This document shows positions 1 through 6,561 of a stretch of DNA of 64,000 bases, piece after piece. Made by a program: the position numbers and the translations under genes. The stretch comes from Paenarthrobacter histidinolovorans (lineage in GTDB: Bacteria > Actinomycetota > Actinomycetes > Actinomycetales > Micrococcaceae): the NCBI RefSeq assembly GCF_014647595.1, contig NZ_BMPM01000004.1, forward strand, positions 245,763 to 309,762, written 5' to 3'. Under the pieces are notes generated by a model, which was given only the letters and a program-made list of their open reading frames with translations, ran no database searches and had not been told where the DNA came from. Every line of letters starts with the position of its first letter. The stretch's first letter is position 1.

Positions 1-710
1 TCGTCGTCGTGTCCTTCATGCAGGGCGGCAACGAAGTAAAGCCGGGTACCGTCCGCGGAAAAGGCCGGCGACGTGTGGTCAGAGTCCCCGAAGGTGACCT
101 GCCGGGCAGCAGGCAGGCCGGGAAGCTCCGGAGTCTGCTGATCGTGGGCAGCCCTGCCGCGCGGAAGGACTGCAGGCTCCCCACCCAATTCCGGGACTTC
201 GACGACAAACAACTGCTGGCGCTGGTCGGCGGTGTATCCAACCCCGTTCATCATGTATTGCTTTGCGGTGATGAGTCGGGCATCTTCGGCGCCCGGAGTC
301 ACGTCGTCGACCGTTCCATAACGTCCGTGTTCGGGGACCCGCGCCTGGAAGGCGATTCGGTGCGAATCCGGCGCCCAGACGAAGCTGTCCACCCCCGCAG
401 CCTGGTTCGTGATCCGCTGTGGTTCGCCGCCGGCGGATTCCACGACGAACAGTTGGGGTTTACCGCCTGGATCGCTGCGCAGGAAAGCCAGGACCAGCCC
501 ATCCGGTGAGAACGACGGCGAAGTGTCCCGGAACCCCCGGGTGATACGGCGAGGGTACTTGGTGTTGTCCAAAGGCACCGACCAAAGCTGGCCAACATAA
601 CTGTCGGCATCAAAATCCGGCCTCGTGACCGAGACCACGGCCTTGGTCCCGTCGGGGTGGATCGCAGGGGCGGACACGGAGTTCAACAGGGGCAGCTGCT
701 CGGGTTTCAC
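1..710 (-). CDS. S9-family (prolyl oligopeptidase-like) peptidase, N-terminal part, cut by window edge
   Basis: The reading frame is open on the minus strand from a GTG at 710 to base 1 (236 codons) and has no stop, so the gene continues beyond the left edge. The protein shows repeated PD40/TolB-like propeller blades: HPDGTKAVVSV near residue 18, SPSFSPDGLVLAFLRS near 64 and SPAFSADGTRLYFVA near the cut. Such propellers precede the alpha/beta-hydrolase domain of dipeptidyl/acylaminoacyl peptidases (S9). The catalytic Ser-Asp-His would lie outside the window and are not seen, so a TolB-like protein without a peptidase domain is possible. Start choice: TAGGCT lies 7 bases upstream of the GTG, suggesting a leaderless mRNA; an in-frame TTG at 740 is an alternative. 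Confidence 0.8.
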   Translation of the reverse strand, partial: MKPEQLPLLNSVSAPAIHPDGTKAVVSVTRPDFDADSYVGQLWSVPLDNTKYPRRITRGFRDTSPSFSPDGLVLAFLRSDPGGKPQLFVVESAGGEPQRITNQAAGVDSFVWAPDSHRIAFQARVPEHGRYGTVDDVTPGAEDARLITAKQYMMNGVGYTADQRQQLFVVEVPELGGEPAVLPRGRAAHDQQTPELPGLPAARQVTFGDSDHTSPAFSADGTRLYFVAALHEGHDD

Positions 711-723
711 GTTGGTGAGCCTA
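711..723 (-). promoter_or_regulatory. -10 element of a leaderless promoter for the S9 peptidase gene
   Basis: On the minus strand TAGGCT (718-723) is followed by 7 bases and then GTG at 710; no Shine-Dalgarno sequence fits. No good -35 hexamer is visible. Confidence 0.45.
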
Positions 724-765
724 GCCCGGTGCGCCGTCAAGCGGCCCCAGACACTCCGTCCGCCG

Positions 766-778
766 TAGGATTGAAGCC
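766..778 (+). promoter_or_regulatory. -10 element of a leaderless promoter for the rRNA methyltransferase gene
   Basis: TAGGAT (766-771) is 7 bases before the ATG at 779 and there is no ribosome binding site. It sits back to back with the leftward promoter at 718-723. Confidence 0.5.
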
Positions 779-1621
779 ATGTTGCCCGATGCCGTCTCTG
801 CCCTGCGCTGCCCCGTATGCCAAGGAGTTTTCGAGTTGCGGGAAGGCCGGCCGGCCACGCTTGCTTGCCGGAATGGGCATTTGTTCGATGCCGCCAAACA
901 GGGCTACTTCAACTTCCTGACCGGGAAGGGCACCGTCTTCGAAGCTGACACGGCGGATATGGTCGCGGCAAGGAACAGGTTCCTGGAAGGCGGACACTAT
1001 TTGGGTTTGGCCACGGCGTTGGCTGACTTGGCGGCGGAAGCACTCCACCGGCCGGACGCGCTGGTTCTCGACGCCGGAACAGGCACCGGCCACTATTTGC
1101 ACAGCGTTATCGAAGCGACAGGCGCAACCGCCGTTGGCATGGATATATCCAAATTCGCGCTTCGCCGTGCTGCCCGCCTCAACCCTCAGGCGGCGAACCT
1201 TGTATGGGACATCTGGCGTCCATTGCCCATGGCGGACAGCTCGGTGGACGTGGTGACGGTTGTGTTCGCGCCGCGGAACCCTGCGGAGTTCGCGCGGGTT
1301 CTGCGTCCCGGAGGAAGCCTCCTGGTGGTGACACCGCGGCCCGGCCACCTGCAGGAGGTCGCAGCCCGGGCGGGGATGCTCAGCATCGAAGAAGGCAAGG
1401 AGGAACGGCTGGCAGAGTCCATGAGCCGGTATTTCGGTGCGTCCGAGACACACTCCCTGGACCTGCCCTTGGTGCTGGGCGGAAACGCAGTAGCCGACCT
1501 CGCCTTCATGGGCCCGGCCGGCCACCATTTGCAGCAGGAAAAGTTGTCCGGCCTGGCAGCTTCGGAGGAGCCGGTGGCCACGACTGCGAAGTTCCGGATC
1601 AGCGTGTTCACTGCGTCCTGA
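779..1621 (+). CDS. 23S rRNA (guanine-N1)-methyltransferase, RlmA family
   Basis: 280 aa. The N-terminus carries the zinc-binding pattern of RlmA enzymes (C11, C14, C30, H34 in CPVC...CRNGH), followed by the family signature region around GYFNFL (43-47). A Rossmann SAM site VLDAGTGTG lies at about 96-104. RlmA(I)/RlmA(II) enzymes methylate N1 of G745 or G748 in helix 35 of 23S rRNA; RlmA(II) (TlrB) is tied to tylosin tolerance in Streptomyces. Which of the two bases this enzyme modifies cannot be told here. Length and domain order are normal. It is transcribed away from the peptidase gene from a promoter whose -10 lies 7 bases before the ATG. Confident for the family, moderate for the exact target. 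Confidence 0.85.
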   Translation: MLPDAVSALRCPVCQGVFELREGRPATLACRNGHLFDAAKQGYFNFLTGKGTVFEADTADMVAARNRFLEGGHYLGLATALADLAAEALHRPDALVLDAGTGTGHYLHSVIEATGATAVGMDISKFALRRAARLNPQAANLVWDIWRPLPMADSSVDVVTVVFAPRNPAEFARVLRPGGSLLVVTPRPGHLQEVAARAGMLSIEEGKEERLAESMSRYFGASETHSLDLPLVLGGNAVADLAFMGPAGHHLQQEKLSGLAASEEPVATTAKFRISVFTAS

Positions 1622-1647
1622 CGCGTCACAGCGCGTCGGGCTAGGAT
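1618..1647 (+). promoter_or_regulatory. putative sigma-A promoter for the nfeD-SPFH pair
   Basis: CTGACG (1618-1623), 18 bases, then TAGGAT (1642-1647). This would give an approximately 45-base leader that contains a GATCCC/GGGATC hairpin and ends in an AAGGGGG ribosome binding site before the ATG at 1701. Confidence 0.4.
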
Positions 1648-1700
1648 GGAGGAACAGCGACTGTGATCCCTTTCCCGGGATCCGGGACCAAGGGGGAACG

Positions 1701-2162
1701 ATGTTTGAATGGCTCGGCGAAAATTGGTGGGCTCTCTGGCTCACGGTCTTCCTCGCGTTCGCGGTGGTGGAGATGCTCACTCTCGACCTCTTCTTCATCA
1801 TGCTGGGTGGCGGCGCGCTTGCGGGGCTGATCGCGGACTTCTCGGGCGCCGACTTCTGGCTGCAGATCGTCATTTTCTGCGTTGTTTCCCTCTTGATGAT
1901 CGTTTTCGTGCGGCCAGTGGCTTTGAACCACCTGCGCAAAGGACCCGCGGAACAGCTTTCCAACATAGACCGGCTCATCGGCCAGCCTGCCCTCGTCATT
2001 GAAGCCGTGAGCAGCACCAGCGGGCTGGTAAAGATCGGCGGCGACGTGTGGAGCGCCCGCAGCGCCACCGGCGTCCTTGACGCCGGGGCTACTGTCCAGG
2101 TCACCAAAATTGACGGAGCGACGGCGGTGGTCGCCCCGGCTTCCGACAACAGCCCCCGCTGA
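1701..2162 (+). CDS. NfeD-like membrane protein
   Basis: 153 aa. The N-terminal half (about residues 7-75) is hydrophobic with probably three membrane segments; the C-terminal part (about 85-148) has the character of the NfeD OB-fold (LIGQPALVIEAV ... GGDVWSARS). This is the short NfeD class without an N-terminal ClpP-like protease domain. NfeD proteins are almost always encoded beside an SPFH/stomatin gene and are thought to work with it in membrane microdomain or membrane protein quality control; the next gene is exactly such a partner. A clear AAGGGGG ribosome binding site precedes the ATG. Confidence 0.88.
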   Translation: MFEWLGENWWALWLTVFLAFAVVEMLTLDLFFIMLGGGALAGLIADFSGADFWLQIVIFCVVSLLMIVFVRPVALNHLRKGPAEQLSNIDRLIGQPALVIEAVSSTSGLVKIGGDVWSARSATGVLDAGATVQVTKIDGATAVVAPASDNSPR

Positions 2163-2259
2163 CGTTGGTCGTACCCGGAATTCAGGCCGCTGCCGGTCAA
2201 GGGCAACCTGCCCGCGCACAGCCTCATCAAACCACGCAATTGGGGAACGAAGGAGATGT

Positions 2260-3234
2260 ATGGACGGCTTAGGAGGAACAGCAGCGGCAATTGTGCTGAT
2301 TGTTCTCGTTATTTTTGTCATCATCGTGTTGGTCCGCTCGGTTAGGATCATCCCGCAGGCACGGGCCGGCGTCGTTGAACGGCTCGGCAAGTACCAGCGC
2401 ACGCTCAACCCGGGACTGACCATCCTGATTCCGTTTGTCGACCGGCTGCTGCCGTTGCTCGACCTGCGCGAACAGGTAGTGTCCTTCCCGCCGCAGCCCG
2501 TCATTACCGAAGACAACCTGGTGGTCTCGATTGACACCGTGGTCTACTTCCAGGTGACCGATCCGAGGGCGGCAACGTACGAGATCGCCAACTACATCCA
2601 GGCTGTTGAACAGTTGACCACCACCACGCTCCGCAACGTGGTGGGTGGACTCAACCTCGAAGAAGCCCTCACGTCCCGCGACCAGATCAATGGTCAGCTG
2701 CGTGGCGTATTGGACGAAGCAACGGGCCGCTGGGGAATCCGGGTCTCGCGGGTGGAACTGAAGGCGATCGATCCGCCCCACTCCATCCAGGACTCGATGG
2801 AAAAGCAGATGCGTGCAGAGCGTGACCGCCGCGCAGCCATCCTGACCGCCGAAGGCACCAAGCAGTCGCAGATCCTCACCGCAGAAGGACAGCGCCAAGC
2901 CGCGATCCTCGCCGCTGAAGGTGATGCGAAAGCGGCCATCCTCCGGGCAGATGGTGAAGCGCAAGCCATCCAGAAGGTCTTCGATGCCATCCACAAGGGC
3001 AACCCGGACCAGAAGCTTCTTGCCTATCAGTATCTTCAGACACTTCCGAAGATCGCCGAAGGCAGCTCCAACAAACTCTGGATCATCCCCAGCGAAGTTG
3101 GCGAGGCCCTCAAGGGCATCGGTGGTGCGCTTGGTGGGAACAACTCCGACTCTCCCGTAGCGGGCCTGTTCGACGGCAGTTCGAAGTCCCCGGAGCCGGT
3201 GGCGACAGGGGAACCAACACGTCCCACCGAATAG
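2260..3234 (+). CDS. SPFH/Band 7 (stomatin-like) membrane protein
   Basis: 324 aa. A single N-terminal membrane segment (about 8-28) is followed by an SPFH domain (about 30-190, with the typical GVVERLGKYQRTLNPGL opening) and an Ala/Glu-rich helical stretch with four AEG/ADG-type repeats (about 185-235) of the kind that drives flotillin/stomatin oligomerisation. The frame is open further upstream into the preceding gene, but the ATG at 2260 has an AAGGAG site five bases before it and begins just ahead of the membrane segment. It forms an operon with the NfeD gene 97 bases upstream. Probable role: scaffold of membrane microdomains or adaptor for membrane proteolysis. The exact function is unknown. 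Confidence 0.9.
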   Translation: MDGLGGTAAAIVLIVLVIFVIIVLVRSVRIIPQARAGVVERLGKYQRTLNPGLTILIPFVDRLLPLLDLREQVVSFPPQPVITEDNLVVSIDTVVYFQVTDPRAATYEIANYIQAVEQLTTTTLRNVVGGLNLEEALTSRDQINGQLRGVLDEATGRWGIRVSRVELKAIDPPHSIQDSMEKQMRAERDRRAAILTAEGTKQSQILTAEGQRQAAILAAEGDAKAAILRADGEAQAIQKVFDAIHKGNPDQKLLAYQYLQTLPKIAEGSSNKLWIIPSEVGEALKGIGGALGGNNSDSPVAGLFDGSSKSPEPVATGEPTRPTE

Positions 3235-3255
3235 TTTCTGCTCCGTAGTGACAAC

Positions 3256-3288
3256 GCGGGCGGTCAGCCATTCCGGCTGGCCGCCCGC
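3256..3288 (+). terminator. hairpin terminator after the SPFH gene
   Basis: 14-bp arms (3256-3269 and 3275-3288) with one G-T pair and a 5-base loop. There is no T-run, as is common in actinobacteria. Confidence 0.65.
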
Positions 3289-3303
3289 TGCGTCTGCAAG
3301 CTT

Positions 3304-3333
3304 TTGAGTAGTCGGCTTGGATCAGCGTATAAT
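3304..3333 (+). promoter_or_regulatory. consensus sigma-70-type promoter of rbpA
   Basis: TTGAGT (3304-3309), 18 bases, then a perfect TATAAT (3328-3333). This is one of the two best -10 boxes in the window. It predicts a leader of about 155 bases before the rbpA ATG. Confidence 0.75.
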
Positions 3334-3422
3334 GGGATATTTGTCCGGCTGGTTCAGCGTGGACGGAACATTAAAGCTTGGCCAGGCGTTGCAATTAGTG
3401 ATGCAAGGTGTGCAGAAGTAGT

Positions 3423-3474
3423 CCGTAAGGATCGTGAAAACGGCTTACGGCTAGCGCGGAGTTCCTGCTCCGCG
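3423..3474 (+). promoter_or_regulatory. two-hairpin RNA structure in the rbpA 5' leader
   Basis: Hairpin 1: CCGTAAG (3423-3429) pairs with CTTACGG (3444-3450) and encloses a second stem, CGT/ACG, capped by a GAAA tetraloop (3436-3439). Hairpin 2: CGCGGAG (3455-3461) pairs with CTCCGCG (3468-3474) around a 6-base loop. The structure ends just before the ribosome binding site. The spacing suggests control of rbpA translation or mRNA stability; no known riboswitch class is recognised. Confidence 0.5.
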
Positions 3475-3494
3475 AACAGACAGAGGGAGTAATC

Positions 3495-3842
3495 ATGAGC
3501 GATCGCAGCCTGCGGGGTATGCGTCTTGGCGCCCAAAGCATGGAAACTGAATCCGGCGTTGAACCGGCACCGCGTCAGCGGGTCGAGTACCGTTGCGAGG
3601 ATGGCGAGCAGGTCTTCGTAACCTTCTCCTCCGAAGCAGAGATCCCTCCCGTTTGGGTTTCCAAAACGGGGAAGGAAGCGCTCCTGGTCGATGGCGAGCG
3701 TCCCGTGGATGCCAACGAGAAAGCCGTCCGCACGCACTGGGACATGCTGCTGGAACGCCGCAGCCTTCCTGAGTTGGAGCAGATCCTTGAGGATCGCCTC
3801 AACATCCTGCGTGAACGCCGCGGAGAACGCCGTTCGGCATAG
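3495..3842 (+). CDS. rbpA: RNA polymerase-binding protein RbpA
   Basis: 115 aa, the usual length. RbpA is an essential actinobacterial transcription factor that binds the group 1/2 sigma factor and core RNA polymerase and stabilises the open complex. Visible family features are the N-terminal tail (SDRSLRGMRLG), the central core with YRCEDGEQVFVTFSSEAEIPPVW, and the C-terminal sigma-interacting helix (HWDMLLERRSLPELEQILEDRL). The ATG has a GAGGG ribosome binding site. The gene is monocistronic, between a consensus promoter with a structured leader and a strong terminator shared with the convergent ppm1 gene. Confidence 0.95.
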   Translation: MSDRSLRGMRLGAQSMETESGVEPAPRQRVEYRCEDGEQVFVTFSSEAEIPPVWVSKTGKEALLVDGERPVDANEKAVRTHWDMLLERRSLPELEQILEDRLNILRERRGERRSA

Positions 3843-3860
3843 TCTCCCAAGACAAACAGC

Positions 3861-3902
3861 AAAGGCCGGGCCTGGTTCCTTATGGAACCGGACCCGGCCT
3901 TT
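3861..3902. terminator. bidirectional terminator between rbpA and ppm1
   Basis: AAAGGCCGGG (3861-3870) pairs with CCCGGCCTTT (3893-3902), with an inner GGTTCC/GGAACC stem and a TTAT loop. A/T runs on both outer ends let it work in both directions. Confidence 0.85.
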
Positions 3903-3913
3903 GCCTGTTAATG

Positions 3914-4657
3914 CTACTTCGCGGTTTCGGGCGACTTGCGCGTGAGCTTCGCCCAGCGTGCTGCCAGTCCCCACTTGGTGACGTTGATCATGGCTTCCAC
4001 CACAATGTTGCCGCTCATCTTGGATGCTCCGAGTTCGCGTTCCACGAACGTAATGGGGCGCTCTTCGATGCGAAGGCCAAGCTTGGCCACGCGCCAGGCC
4101 AGGTCAACCTGGAAGCCGTAACCGACTGACTCGACTTCGTCCAGGTTCAGTGCCTCAAGCGTGCTGCGGCGGAATGCCCGGTATCCACCGGTGACGTCCT
4201 TGATCTTGACGCCAAGCATGATGCGGGCATAGGTGCTGCCGACGCGCGAGATGGCCTGGCGGTAGAGGGGCCAGTTCACGACGCTCCCGCCAGGAACCCA
4301 GCGGGAACCCATGGCGAGGTCCGCGCCGTCCCGGACGGCATCGAGGAGGAGGGGCAGCTGCTCGGGCTTGTGCGAACCGTCCGCATCCATTTCGACGAGG
4401 ACGTCATAGCCGGCGGCCAGACCCCACTTGAAGCCTGCAATGTAGGCAGCCCCCAGGCCTTCCTTGCCCTTGCGGTGCAGGACGTGCACCTGGCTGTCCT
4501 CAGCGGCGAAGTCGTCGGCAAGCTTTCCCGTGCCGTCAGGGCTGTTGTCGTCGACCACCAGGACATCCGAGTCGGGTACCGCTGCGCGCAGCCGTCCCAG
4601 CGTCACGGGGAGCGATTCCAGCTCGTTGTAGGTGGGAATGATCGTCAGGACACGCAA
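3914..4657 (-). CDS. ppm1: polyprenol monophosphomannose synthase (GT2)
   Basis: 247 aa. The enzyme moves mannose from GDP-mannose to polyprenyl phosphate, giving the lipid donor for mannosyltransferases of the cell envelope and of protein O-mannosylation. The dolichol-phosphate-mannose synthase pattern is clear: IIPTYNELESLP at the start, VVDDNSPDGT near 34, VEMDADGSHKPEQL with the metal-binding DAD near 90-95, GSRWVPGG near 118, and the C-terminal ELGASKMS loop. There is no Lnt-type acyltransferase domain as in mycobacterial Ppm1; this is the stand-alone catalytic domain. The start codon is a TTG, chosen because it gives the standard MRVLTIIPTYNE-type N-terminus; AAAGG lies 9 bases upstream. 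Confidence 0.88.
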   Translation of the reverse strand: MRVLTIIPTYNELESLPVTLGRLRAAVPDSDVLVVDDNSPDGTGKLADDFAAEDSQVHVLHRKGKEGLGAAYIAGFKWGLAAGYDVLVEMDADGSHKPEQLPLLLDAVRDGADLAMGSRWVPGGSVVNWPLYRQAISRVGSTYARIMLGVKIKDVTGGYRAFRRSTLEALNLDEVESVGYGFQVDLAWRVAKLGLRIEERPITFVERELGASKMSGNIVVEAMINVTKWGLAARWAKLTRKSPETAK

Positions 4658-4731
4658 GAAGAGGCCTTTCCTTGATGGAGCGGTCAGTGTGCCGGACCAG
4701 CCTGGCAGCAGGCGTTCTGGCGCAACTCTCC

Positions 4732-4737
4732 ATTATA
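4732..4737 (-). promoter_or_regulatory. -10 box of the ppm1 promoter
   Basis: A perfect TATAAT on the minus strand about 75 bases upstream of the ppm1 start. No convincing -35 is visible. Confidence 0.5.
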
Positions 4738-4763
4738 GGACGACGGCGGCCATGACTTTCGCG

Positions 4764-4783
4764 CCTGTGGCGCCGGCCACAGG
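4764..4783 (-). terminator. possible terminator hairpin after the amidohydrolase gene
   Basis: CCTGTGGC (4764-4771) pairs with GCCACAGG (4776-4783) around a GCCG loop, about 70 bases past the stop of the leftward amidohydrolase gene. No T-run. Confidence 0.4.
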
Positions 4784-4812
4784 GCTTCAGTCGAGGTCCC
4801 GGGATTTCCGCC

Positions 4813-4854
4813 CGGACCCGAAGGACCGGACCCGAAGGACCGGACCCGAAGGAC
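4813..4854. repeat. three tandem copies of a 14-bp unit
   Basis: The unit CGGACCCGAAGGAC is repeated exactly at 4813-4826, 4827-4840 and 4841-4854. It ends in the stop codon of the amidohydrolase gene, so slippage here could alter its C-terminus or 3' end. Confidence 0.9.
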
Positions 4855-6512
4855 TATACGCGAAGTGATTCGTGGGCGAACAGTTCACGGCCCTCACGGA
4901 CAGTCTGCAGGCAGCGGGGGTCCGATCCTGTGTCAAGGGCGGGCAGCAGTGGTGTCCGTGCGCGGGGATCCGTGCTCCAGGACTGTACCCGGCTGTCAGC
5001 AACCTGGACCATCAGCTCTTCCACCTCCCACACCGCAAAACTGGCCGGGGCGCCAGGGACCAGCTGTCCCATCAGGGGGTTCCTGTGTTTCGCCGCACGC
5101 CATCCTGCGCGTGTGTGCCCCAAAAATGCGGCGCGTGCCGAGATGCGTTGTTCCGGGTTGCTGTGCTCCAGGCAAGCGCGGACGCTGGACCAGGGTCGGA
5201 GCGCAGTAACGGGGCTGTCACTGCCAAAGGCAATGGGTACGCCACTGGAGTAGAACGAGGCGAACGGGTTCATGCCGGCGCTCCGGCTCCCGAGACGTTG
5301 CTCGTACAGACCGCCGGGCGCGCCCCAAGCAGCGTCAAAGCCCGGTTGGACGCTGACGGTCACGGAGTACTTCGCCAGCCTGTCTATGGAGGACTGGTCA
5401 GCCAATTCCACGTGTTCAAGCCTGTGGCCCGCCGCCCGGATGCGCTGCTCCCCCACTTCGGCCGCTGCGGCGTCCAGCGCGTCCAGGACGGCTGCCAGGC
5501 CGGCGTCACCTATGACGTGGAAACCTGCCTGAATACCCAGCGCCGACGTGGCGGCGAGGTGTTTGCTTGCCTCGTCCACCGAGAGGTAGAGGCTGCCCCG
5601 CTGCCCGGGGGCATCGGAGTAATCGTCCAACAAGGCAGCTGTGCGCGAACCGATAGAGCCGTCCACATTGAGGTCGCCGGCGAGGCCCAGGACGCGGGTG
5701 CCCAAACCGTCCAGAATGGCCTTGGCGTGCTCCTGGGACGAGGCCAGCTCGCCCCAGTAAGGGAGCACTTCGGGTTGGTCTCCCCTGTCGTTCCAGGACA
5801 CGGCTGACAAGAGGTCCTCGGGGCCGCAGATGTGCGGCGCGGACATCTCAGCCAGGGCGACGTAGCCGTGCGAAGCGGCCTCCTGCAGCGCTTGCTCCTG
5901 GTACCTGCGCCGGTCATGCCCGGGGAACTTCCGCGCAGTCAGGCGGGCCGCTGTGTGAGCTGCCCGCACCACGCGTGCGCTTCCTGTGAAGCCGTCGAGT
6001 CCTTCGAGTCCTGCGGCCGCGGCCAGTGAAGGTGACACCAGGGCGGAGTGGACGTCGACGCGCGACAAATAGACCTGACGGTCACCGGCTGCCCGGGAAA
6101 TTTCTTGAAGGCTGGGCAGTGTGGGGTCGTTCCACGTCGTCTCATCCCAGCCATGGCCAAGAATGGTGCCCGTACCACCCACGGCGGCAACGGCGTCGAG
6201 CAGTTCTGCAGCGGAACGAACGGTACCCAGCTGGAGGCCGGCGAGGGCCACTCCGGTTTCCGTCAAATGGACGTGGGAGTCCACAAATCCAGGAGCAAGC
6301 AGGGCGCCGCGGAGATCGATGATTTCCATGGACGAGTCGGCGATGGAGGTCGCAGCTTGTTCGGACCCCACCCATGCCACTGTGTCTCCGTCCACCACCA
6401 TGGCCGTCGCAAAGGGATCGGCCGCCGTGTAGATGGAACCATTGCGGTACATGGTGACCTTGCGGCCGGATCCGTCGGGGTGCTGGCCGGCTGACGCGCC
6501 TGGCTGGTTCAT
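4854..6512 (-). CDS. YtcJ-like metal-dependent amidohydrolase (amidohydrolase family 3)
   Basis: 552 aa. The fold is that of the amidohydrolase superfamily: an N-terminal beta-sandwich piece, the metal-binding GFVDSHVHL motif near residue 80, a later HVIGDAG metal site and a C-terminal SDSPV motif with the conserved aspartate. YtcJ-like proteins hydrolyse amide or related bonds; N-substituted formamide deformylase is one characterised member, but the substrate here is unknown. The ATG at 6512 has a good CAAGGAG site; an internal ATG at 6452 (MYRNGS) would remove a 20-residue extension. The start lies 49 bases after the helY stop, so cotranscription with helY is possible. The three 14-bp repeats begin at its stop codon. 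Confidence 0.82.
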   Translation of the reverse strand: MNQPGASAGQHPDGSGRKVTMYRNGSIYTAADPFATAMVVDGDTVAWVGSEQAATSIADSSMEIIDLRGALLAPGFVDSHVHLTETGVALAGLQLGTVRSAAELLDAVAAVGGTGTILGHGWDETTWNDPTLPSLQEISRAAGDRQVYLSRVDVHSALVSPSLAAAAGLEGLDGFTGSARVVRAAHTAARLTARKFPGHDRRRYQEQALQEAASHGYVALAEMSAPHICGPEDLLSAVSWNDRGDQPEVLPYWGELASSQEHAKAILDGLGTRVLGLAGDLNVDGSIGSRTAALLDDYSDAPGQRGSLYLSVDEASKHLAATSALGIQAGFHVIGDAGLAAVLDALDAAAAEVGEQRIRAAGHRLEHVELADQSSIDRLAKYSVTVSVQPGFDAAWGAPGGLYEQRLGSRSAGMNPFASFYSSGVPIAFGSDSPVTALRPWSSVRACLEHSNPEQRISARAAFLGHTRAGWRAAKHRNPLMGQLVPGAPASFAVWEVEELMVQVADSRVQSWSTDPRARTPLLPALDTGSDPRCLQTVREGRELFAHESLRV

Positions 6513-6561
6513 GCTTTGGGCTCCTTGAGCGTTGACAACAAATCAATCATGGGACAGCCGG

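Noticed and set aside
737..2290. Long minus-strand open frame (517 codons) opposite the rRNA methyltransferase and nfeD
   Set aside because: It is antisense to two well-supported genes, has no recognisable domain and a biased, low-complexity translation typical of GC-rich shadow frames.
4813..4854. Possible CRISPR repeat
   Set aside because: The 14-bp units are directly abutting with no spacers, and no cas genes are near.
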